Part shown: piece by piece, positions 1 to 10,500 of the stretch | How the letters are laid out: every line of letters begins with the position of its first letter | Numbering within the stretch: position 1 is the first letter of the stretch | Assembly (NCBI GenBank): GCA_902728285.1 | Contig: CACVBU010000194.1 | Location: forward strand, 372,001-436,000 | Length of the DNA: 64,000 bases | Direction of reading: 5' to 3' | From: Clytia hemisphaerica | Lineage: Eukaryota; Cnidaria; Hydrozoa; Leptothecata; Clytiidae | Notes under the pieces: generated by a model | The model's database searches: none | Seen by the model: only the letters and a program-made list of their open reading frames with translations | What the model was told of the DNA's origin: nothing | Translations under genes and position numbers: made by a program

Positions 1-169
1 AACACATTTCCTATATACGGGTAGCCTGATCCAGTCAAGTAGTTAGAGATCAATGTATGGTTAAATAATAAAACTTTGCAATCTTGTCTTCTTTGTCTTC
101 TTTCTTTCTATCTTTGTGCTTTGTTTGTTCAATATTTTTATCTTTTAGTAAACAATAAGGAATAATAAA
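1..169. other. 5' flank of RECQL4
   Basis: Sequence upstream of the first recognised coding exon. It is AT-rich and pyrimidine-rich around 80-140 and would hold the 5' UTR and part of the promoter. I see no convincing TATA box or other site. The ATG at 170 is preceded by an A-rich run. Confidence 0.4.
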
Positions 170-1579
170 ATGGAGGTAAAAGAGGAATTGGCATCAATCA
201 AAATGGAGTTGAAATGTTGGGAGTCGATGTTTTATAGGAAATACCAACGCAAACCTACCAAGGTAATTTTCAATCGTTTTGCTTGTGTTTTACCATATGA
301 TGTGAAGTAGAAATGAAAGTCAGGCAAACACATGTTATTAACATTGATAATAGGAAAAAATCCCTTAACAAATGTGTTTTTGTTGTTTCCATTCGGAATA
401 CTTTTGGTATTGGTATTTTTGTATGTAATTTCCTCTCCAGCTAAACGATTCTCCTCATCATTTTTTGAATAATATAAACCAAGAAACTTGTATAAACAAA
501 CTGGCTATACCTGGCAATTCTCTGATACAATATGTTTTGGTCGTTTCTAGGAGGACATCAACCAAAGTACTCCGGAAATTCAAGGTAAAATCATTATTCA
601 TTACAGTGGAGTCTGACAGGGTACACAAATTATGGAGTAAGGTTTATAAGGCATTTTTACCTGAAAGGACAACAAACTTATTTCATTTAAGGGGACATTT
701 GATTTATAGAGGCTCGAGATAAAGAGACTTTAACTGTATTGAAAATCAACTTGCCCAGAGTTTGGTTAAGAAGGCTTTTGCTAAAACGTATCCGATCATT
801 TGTCTTTTTCATAGATAGCTACAAGAGGTATGCCAAACTGAAGAATAAAAGTTCGGACAAGACACCTGTCAAACCAGTTGAACCTGAAGCTGTAAGACAC
901 GTTACCTCATTTATCTTCATTATCAAATACTATCTCTAAGAAATCCATAATGTATGAATTTATAAATTTTTACACTCTGATTATGACCTCTTGCAGTGAA
1001 GGTCGAATATATAGTTTTTAGATAAAAACATGACGCTTCTGGTTATTCTTTTCGTCATATATGAATAACTTTTACGTTTTTCCAATCATTTCGAATTGAA
1101 CTATGGGATTGAGACTCGTACAAACTTATAATTAAGATGAATTTCGACGTATGCAACTCGGACTTTCTTTCAGGATGATGGGGTGTTTGGGGCTTCGTTA
1201 AACAAGAAACATTCCACGCCCAAAAATGAACCAAAACAAAACTTTATTAAACACGATAATACTGTTTCATGGAGGCCAAAACTAAAAGTATTGAAAAGAC
1301 CGACGCCTAACAGAGACAAAGATAAATCTGCAGACGAACAGGTAAGAAAACAAGTCTGTATTATAGGATGCTTGACGCCACATATGTATGGCCACGCTCT
1401 CCTGAAAACTAGTTATTAGAGCCATTATACTCACAGCTCTCTGTACTTTTTATTTAGGTCATCGAACCTTCACAAGTCGAGTTATCAAAACAGGATGACA
1501 TCGTAGAGGTTCCAGCAATACTTGACCATGTTGCACAAGACAATGTTAAGTCAACCACACCCCTTCCTTCTATGTCAAG
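170..1579 (+). CDS. RECQL4: RECQL4 exons 1-5: Sld2-like N-terminal region
   Basis: Exon 1 (31 codons), exon 2 (34 nt) and exon 3 (77 nt) encode a basic amphipathic segment. It contains [18 protein letters not shown], then an [11 protein letters not shown] stretch and [10 protein letters not shown], matching the first ~50 residues of human RECQL4 (LQAWERAFRRQRGRRPS then YREYRTLKR). This is the Sld2-homology region that binds replication-initiation partners such as TopBP1 in vertebrates (family knowledge). Exons 4 and 5 (1174-1341, 1458-1579) add a basic/Ser-rich stretch with a [13 protein letters not shown] motif and no domain I recognise. The phase 1 junction between exons 2 and 3 rebuilds an Asp codon, which supports the small exon 2. 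Confidence 0.9.
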
Positions 1580-4500
1580 GTATCTAACATTCATGATAAC
1601 ATTCTATACTAGACGTACTTGCCATCTCATTATTGGTCAAGAATAAGACGAACAATGACTTTGGATGTTTTATAAACCAAACAAAGAGCTTTATTTTCAT
1701 CTTTTTTAATCCTCGTAATCTTTTTTTCGTTCAGAGCTTAAAATTGCTTCTCTTAGACTATGTACAGGCTTTACGGTATGGTTTCGTATCGCTCCGGAAT
1801 GGTTTCGTCTTCTTTTTTGACGTTTCGAATTTTGACGTCCACACTTGTTTCGGAACAGTTTCGTTTCGGAACGATAGGGAACCGTAACGTCTGAACATGG
1901 TCTTAAACTGGAACTTAGACTTTCTTTAGCGTATGTAGACTAACTTTTATCCTGCTCAGTTTTAACTTAATTTTTGTCTACTTCTTTAGAAAGTCATTGG
2001 GAAGTGTCAAACGTAACCGATGTTCACTTCTACCAACCAACAACAACGACGACTCAATGGAGTGGCTCGAAAGTTGTAAACAATCTCTAGAAAAAAAGAC
2101 TAAAAAAGAGGTCACAAGTAAAAGTGATGATAAAACAAATACAGTGACGTCTCTTGAGCAGAAAAGTCATAAACCTGACCACCAGGATGCAGTCGATAAA
2201 GTTTCACATGACCCAATAGAGAAAGAGAATTCTAAACCTTTCAATCAAAGGACAATCTCAATGGATGAGCTGGTCAATGGAAAACATTTGGATGAAGCTA
2301 AAGAACAAGGTGGCGATAGTACTGCTGACAACAAGAAGCGAACTTCTGCAAAGTCTGAGCGAACGAACAATATTTCTAAAGATGATAAAGATGTTTTTGA
2401 TTTTGAAAAAGAAGATGAGAATAAAAGAACTGTGAAGCAAAATGATACTGCAGAAAAGATCAAACCCAAAGATACAAGAAAACGAACGAAGAAGGTGAAG
2501 GAGAATGCTGACAATGAAAACGCAACCTTAGCAGTAGAGGGTGAGACAAAGGAGAACTCAAGCAAGAAGAAAGTTGGTGGTAAACGGAAGAGAGCAGCTG
2601 AGGAGGAGAACGGTGACGAAACGGTGGAGAAAGAGACGAAGAAAGTCAAAGTTTCCAAAAAAGCAGCTCCTGCTAAAGGCAAAAAGTAAGTTTTTTTCTC
2701 TAATTGAAATTTAAATCGACTATTTCTGTGTTATCTTTGTAAGTGGATGTCGGATTCATGTATTCATTCACTGCAATCGAAATCTATCCCTGGTCAGATA
2801 TATTCATGATATGCACCACTGCAATGTCTTCTAACATTACATCATGGAACCAATAGCTAATTGGTTGCAAGTGACGTAAAATCAGTCAATACGTGACTTT
2901 CAACCAATCAGCTGTTAGGTCAGTGGAAGACATTGCAATGGTGCATATCATGAATTGCACCTTTCATCACAGGTTGGTCAGTGAGAATTTCGTCAAGATC
3001 GATTTGCGTAAGAAAACGTACGTCCGAGGGATCAAGAAAATATCTGCCTCCACACAAAAAAGACGTGCGTGGAAAGCGAAAACAAGTTTTGAACAACCTT
3101 CGAAGTTTGGCAAGAAAATCTGCTTCAAGTGTGGTGGCGAAGGTCATTGGGCCAAATTCTGCCGTGGAAGGCCCAAACAAGTCGATCTATTCAAGTAAGC
3201 AGGAAATTTTAAACTTTGTATCAACGAAAAATTCTAATTGAACGAAACGTTCTGTAGAAGCAAGAAATTTTATACACAACTTCATGGGGTCAAATATTTG
3301 CTCGGATCGATTGGGACCGTCAGATCGGATAATCTTTTGAATCACACCTATTAATTAAATTAATTCTGGAATGTTCAAGCGAAGAACGCAGTGTAGTATG
3401 TAAATTTAGCATATAAGTTTGTTCAATTCCTTCTTCAATAGGCGTTTAGACGAAGAGAAGTTATCTTTGGAGTACAAAAGTCTTGCAGAACAAAATGGGA
3501 GTTGTTTTGATCAACTGTATGGAAACGCTGATGAGAATGCACCTTCCTTACTCGAAAATGCTAAGAAGTTCACTATTGATGGTAAGAACACGTGAAAAAT
3601 GGTCTATTCCAAAAATACTCTGTACGCCCTATGTTGAGGAGGTGTGGCGTCCAGGGTGGTCTTGAAAATAAAAAAAATCATGGTCCGGTTTTTTGAGTGA
3701 AAAAATCCAGGTGTCACGGGGAGAACGGGGATTGTCTCTTGAATAACAATGAATTTGTATTCGGGATCGAATCTGGAACCCAACGCTGGAAGAAGGGGAG
3801 AGCCTTTTGGGCATTGTAGAATCCAGGACACAAGCATAAACTGACATTAGATGTAATTAATGACAAATCCGTGGTTGACTTCTTCAGTAATTAAAACATA
3901 ACGATAAGCGATTGAAAATGTATTCAAATACAATGTTTCTGCCTTCGAGATCATTGAACGATCGATCGACTTAGAATATCGAGAGATGCATGTAGCTTCC
4001 TCGTAGCTCAATACAAAGGCCATCTCTCAATCGACTCACGGGCAACGTTCCTCGTTACCGTAAAAAACCAATACTACATTCTTCCTCGATTCGATCGTTA
4101 AGCTTTACAAGCTCTTCACTCTGCCAGCCCAAACATAGAAGTGTTTTCAAATTCATTCACTAAGCATCATATAATTAAATTCCGAATAAGATGGCTATAA
4201 TGTTGGTTACTATAGCAATAGTTATCAGAATGGTCAGTCAAACGGGATAAAAAATCCAGGGTGGTCCAAAAAATACGAAAAATATCCTAGAGGAGTCCTG
4301 AAAAATTGAAAAAAAACATTCCTTTCCTTTTTCAAAGGGATTTACCTCAACAAGTGGGTAAAAAAATTTTCTGGAATACACACTTTTTTTATAAGAATAA
4401 TGAGTGTACTTTGGATGAGGGTCAAGTATTCTTAAGAAAGTGCCAAAATTGAGGGTGAAATATTCTTAACGTATTCTTACTTTTTCAGACTTGACTTTTT

Positions 4501-7500
4501 TACAAACATGAGAAATGATCAATTTTGAGAGTTTTGGACTTTTGAGTGAGCATTTGGGTTAAAATTACATTGCTTTCTCAAAGCTTCAGTTTATCCCTAA
4601 CAAAGGAAGCAGTTTTTTCTGTTAACCAAATACAAAATGACTGTTTTCTTATCAAAATCTGTAAAACTCACCCTAGAGGGTATTCTTAGGGTATTCTTAC
4701 GATTTGGCAATTTTCACCCTGATATTCTTATAGAAGATATTCTTATAAAAAAGCCCAATTCACCCTTTTCTCATCTGTAACGTCTTTTAAGTCATGTTCA
4801 TTCAGTTTCAATCCCCAAGGGCTAAGGAGGATTCTTTAAACTTTCCCAAACAAGAAAACGTGAAACTTTAAAGTTAGTTCAGCATTTTAGTGTAACCAAT
4901 TCGCGTTAAGCAAGTTTCTTGTGATGAGCAACTATAACTGTATTAAGGTAGTGTTTTGTTCTTAACGCGCTACATTTTTCGAAATCTTGCTATAGATTCA
5001 CTTTCAATCCAACGCTTGTTTGTTGGGCCATGCCTTTAGGATTGGAAATAAGGTTCATTTCCCATCAAAGAGGTTCCTCTCTAGGCCTCTGGGATTTATT
5101 CCTATCTAGGCCTCTGGGATTTAAACTTGTACAAACGGCATAAGGCATTGCAATCATTACCTTCCTCTCCATATTCAAGAAACGTTAGCGCCGAATGTTG
5201 TGACGGCGTTAACAAGTCAATGCTTTATTCAAAAGTAACTGAACCTTTCTTTATCTACGACTTCATATGTTCCATCAACCACAAGACTTTCTTACATTCT
5301 CATTTTCTTGCAGATGTGTTGGATATCAAACCATGTTGGCCACGGACACCTTACATCACTGATTGCCAACCCAAACCAGTAGAACCGCTTATTCAACCCG
5401 AATGTGATCAACCGTCGCAAAGTAGGTTCTATGTTCTATTTGCTTTTGCTATTTTCCCACCAATAATTTAATCACTTACAAGCATATATTTATAAAGGCC
5501 AAAGGGCTCAATGTCGTACTTTTGCTAAAAAGTGGAAAGACGGCAAAATTTGCGAAAAACCCCCCTGGAAAAAAAGATTCCATCGTCCTTGGGAAAATTA
5601 TTCTTTATACCGTAAAGTGAGGTTGGATGAACTTTTATCCCTCGGAAATAAGATGCTTAGCCCGTCCAACTCCTTGAAAAAAACAACTCGAATCAAACTC
5701 CCTGGAGAAAGTCAAATTCAAAAGCTGTCCTTAGAACCCCTGGAATTTTTTCTTTGGGGAGTCCACCATATATGGATATTAAATGATATGGTTCAAAAGG
5801 AACATTTTAAAATGAAATCAATATCTGCGTTTTTTTTAGATGCTTACAAAGAGGCGAAGAAGGCTTTGAAGAATTTCGGGTTCAATTCATTCCGTGAAGG
5901 TCAACATGAAGCCACTGCGAGAATTCTCTCAGGTGTGAATTTTGCGTGTGTAAAATCTTCTCTCTACCTAAACAAAAACACTCAACAATCTTGATCAAAG
6001 TCAAAAAATTCCTTAACCTTTCAGAGAGGTAGAAGAATAGATGCTAGGTCTTTTTTGCTGCAATAGCTATCTTCATGGTCAATGTTCATAACATTTGTAG
6101 CTTTGGTCTTGTAAGATAGATGCTCTTAACAGAACCGCAGGACTGCTTCAAAACTCGCCTGCAGGTTACAGATGGAGATGTACACAGGGTTGCGTTTAGA
6201 ATTAATCCTTTGTTTTGAGGTACTTCTAGAATTATTTTCATTTTTTTGTTGAAGGTTTATCGACACTGGTAATCCTGGCCACAGGCTCCGGAAAATCACT
6301 TTGTTATCAACTACCAGCATACATGTATTACAACGAACGGAAATGGTTGACCTTGGTTGTCTCACCTCTGGTCGCCCTCATGCAAGATCAGGTGAAAGAT
6401 TAGAACTTGAAGATAATAAGAAAGAATATACGACGTTACTATCTTTTCCAAAAGGCTGACTTACTGTCTGTATCGGGACAGAAAATGATTGGACACAAAG
6501 TGTTCGTAACTTTTGTGATCGAGTTCAAACAACTTGCCAGAAATATATGTGATGTAAATGTTTTGTCCACGAAAGTAATTAAAAATTGATGTTGAAAGTT
6601 TAATTTGAAAGTTTGATTTGAGTTGAGTTCACATTTTTTCTCATGATGCCTCGACAGACACTTAATTGATTATGAAAAATTTGAACTGATACGAAAAAAT
6701 CTGAATGTAATTTTGAAATACTAAAAAATCCCTGAGGTATAAATGATACAAAGAAATGAATAAATATTTTAAATTGTTTTTGTGCGTTTAAATAAATGAC
6801 GTATGCAATTAAAATGAGATGACTTTTTGCAGTCATTAGAGACGCGTGCGCCTAACACTGTCCAATCCTAGTGAATTATTTTTCTAGCAATCCTAGAATT
6901 TCATCTATCCTTTGGCTTTACTTGAATAAGGTAGAAATTTCATTCATTTATTCCAGGTAGCAGGTTTACCAGATTGTTTACCAGGCGCCGCTTTGAACAG
7001 CAACATGACGAAACTTCAACAACAAAAAGTTGTCACCAAACTCAAAGAAGGGAAGATCGCTATCTTGTTGGTTTCCCCAGAAGCTCTCGTATCTGGCGGC
7101 TTCGGAACAGGTTAAACAGACTTATGATAATGATTGGAACATTTGCGAAACATTTGCTACACTCACTGTTTGTCAAAGTGTGATTAATTGCTTCTTATCA
7201 GACGTTCTAGTCTCTTCACCTAAAGTCGAACTTTCTTTTTCCCCAACGGTGCTAATAATATTGTTATAGCATTCCGCTGCAATGATATACTCTTTGAGCA
7301 GCTTTGAGTGTAATGAGAGCTTTAATAGAAAGCGAAATTACATTAAGTTATTATTCGTAATAAGCATTTTTTACTTCGAAATTCTATTTGAAATTAAAAG
7401 TGTTGTTTTGAGGAATGTATTTCACTCTCGAATAGACGATATCGGATTTAGATAAATGCAATGCATTCTGGTTTCTAGGGACTCTCAAAGGAATTATAAT

Positions 7501-10500
7501 AGATCAATTATAATAGATTATAATTCCTTTGAGAGTCCCTAGAAACCAGAAAGCATTGCATTTATCTAAATCCGATATCGTCTATTTTTACTCCCATCCA
7601 ATGTTATTTTCAGGCATTCTTCCGCCCAAGTCCAGTTTACCGCCCATCGGTTTCGCCTGCATCGACGAAGCCCATTGTCTATCAGAATGGTCTCATAATT
7701 TCCGCCCTTCATATTTGAAAGTTTGTAAGGTAAGTAATTTTCGCCCCTATCTTAAAGAAAGTTTGTAAAGTAGAAGTTGATTGATCGCGGCAAGCTTTTC
7801 CTCTGAGTATTTACCGTAATTTGGTTACATTTAAGATTAAAGTTTAACACCTCTTTAGCTTAACCCTTTGCGTGCCGTTACCTTATTTTTGTACCCCAAT
7901 CCATTTGCCGAGGGGTAATTTTTTTTAGTAACCTGATTTGCCGATGTCGTATATATACGACATGCAAATTTTAACTCGTGTTGCCGCATGTCGTATATAT
8001 ACGACAAGGATATTTTATTCCTATTTGCCAATGTTTGACATTTGTATTTGACATTTGTTTTATATATATTTTATGATAGACTAAAATAAACCTGAAATAA
8101 ATCTTTTGAGCACTTAATATATACTTTCACTACTACTATGGATTTTTTTATGTCGGATATATACGACATTGGCAAATAAGAAAACCATTTTCCTAAAAGC
8201 TGATTTCTCGGCAAATAGCGCTCACTCTTTTTTAAAGGCCTCGGCAATTAGGTAAAAAAATTTGATGTCGGATATATCCGACATTGGCAAGTAGAGTGAA
8301 AATTTGCATGTCGTATATATACGACATCGGCACGGAAAGGGTTAATGAAATTTGCTGATTTAGATGTTTTTGTAAGGTACTAGGTAGCCTAAATTACCTC
8401 TTGGGTTGTTTCTAATAATCATCAATTCCTGTCTCAATGAAGTATTTAAGAGATGTCTCCGTCTCAAAATTCTGCATAATTTGCGAAAATTTCAAGAATA
8501 TGTTCTAATTTGCTTTGTGAAATCCATTTTTGTGTCAGACTGGCGAAAACCTTACTTTGGCCACTTATGATGCCAAACAGGATGTGGTATGCATTCTTGA
8601 AGTCAAATCGAAAACTTCAATCAAAGATGACCTGTTGAATCTAGGTCTTAAACTTCAAAGTTTTGTAAAATATCGACTCCATATTAAAATATTGTATCGT
8701 GTTATCGTCAGGTCTTACGAGAACGCTATCAGATTGGATGTTTACTCGGTCTTACTGCCACCGCATCCAACAAAACGGCCAAATCAGTTATTCAACATCT
8801 GGGTGTTCCGGATGAAGGCTCCATCATCCGTGATCCAAGTCCAATACCGGACAATCTGCAGTTGACAGCATCGCGGGACGAGAGAAGAGATATCGTATGT
8901 TTTTACACAATTCTTTAAAATTATTATTAATACAATTATCGCCCTATAAAGCGTGAAGTGGTTGGGTTTGGGTTTACCAGAAAGGAATGCTTAGGTCAGG
9001 TTATAGAAATTTGGAAATATTTGGAAACGGTGTCCAATTAGGATCACAATATGGGCATTGTGTCGCAAAGCATAAATCTCCAACTGACATATTAATCTCT
9101 AACTGCCAACTGCCAACTCTGCTATAGGATGAGTAATAATACATTGTATTACAGAAGAAGTGCATTTCTCATAGAAAAAAAGAATTTTGACGTCATTTTC
9201 TTGTAAATTCATTCAGGGGTGTGGCCTCGAAAGTAGTTTCTTTAATTTCAAAGATTTATTCAAAGGAGTAATACCTTTCTCTTTATCTGAAACTAGACAT
9301 TTTAAAACAATATTAGTGAAATCACACGGTGATATAATTCTTTTGTTCTCACTAGGCGCTTGTTGAGCTTCTTCACAATGAACCGTTCGTCAAATGCGAT
9401 TCCATCATCGTATACGTAACGCGACGTATGGATTGCGACCGTCTCGCCGTCTTGTTACGTACGTCATTACCGGAGTTCGTAAGGGAGGAGAAGTCGGAAG
9501 GAGAAGAAGAAGAACGAAATAAAGAGAAGAAAAAGAAAGTCATCAAAACTAGAACAAGGTTTGAATATCTTACGCTTGTTTTTGATAAGAACACAAAGCT
9601 TAATTTTAGTCAAAACTTCGTAGCAAAAAAAAAACAATCTGAAAGCTTATATTCCAAAAATTCATTTGAGAACGTACTGATCTTCATAAGAACAATATGA
9701 AGGCTTATTTTCAGGTTTGAACATTTTTTTGCAAGAAAGAAAGAACAGTTAAGGTTCAGCATGGAGAGAAAGTATGTACCCTAACCCTCTTAGAGCTACC
9801 TATAATCTGTAAGGACCTGCCTCACAAGATCTTGACATAAGATTGACACAGGGATATTTTTTACTGTGAATGTATTAAGATTTTCATGAATGTTTGGAAG
9901 TATGTTGTTTGTATGAGCAGCTTTTTTTTTAAAGTTTCACCCATTCAGATTAATAATTTCATAAAATTTTCTCGTTCAGGAAGAAAGATATGGACAAGCC
10001 AACTTGGTGGAATTGTGAAGCCTATCATGCTGGTCTATCGCCCGCTCAACGAAAGCGTGTTCAAAATCAATTCATGGCGGGTGATCTTCGTATTGTGGTT
10101 GCAACTGTCGCTTTTGGGATGGGTCTCGATAAGTCAGATGTTCGATCAGTTATTCATTACAACATGCCGAAAAGTTTTGAGAATTACGTCCAAGAAATCG
10201 GCCGCGCGGGGCGTGATGGGAAGCCTTCGTTTTGTCACGTCTTTTTGGAAGATGAGGTGAGATCATTGTAAAGTGCAATGAGATAACTTGATTTCTTACA
10301 GCAGAGTATTTTCATCACATCATACTCTGTGAGTCCAAGAAGTGGATTGTTGATGAACTATTGATGCACTTTCTAATTTTCCTTTCAAACTCATTTAATA
10401 GGTTACGGATTTATGTGAATTGAAGCGACACATTTATGGTGACACAGTGGACCGAAGCGCCATCAGTCGATTTGTGGATCTGTTGTTCCCGGCGTGTGAT

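Noticed and set aside
2245..2682. 145-codon minus-strand ORF opposite RECQL4 exon 6
   Set aside because: It is the antisense shadow of a Lys/Glu-rich exon, which gives low stop density on the other strand.
5617..5994. 125-codon plus-strand ORF overlapping RECQL4 exon 10
   Set aside because: Only its last third is the real exon 10; the rest is intron read through a T-rich acceptor.
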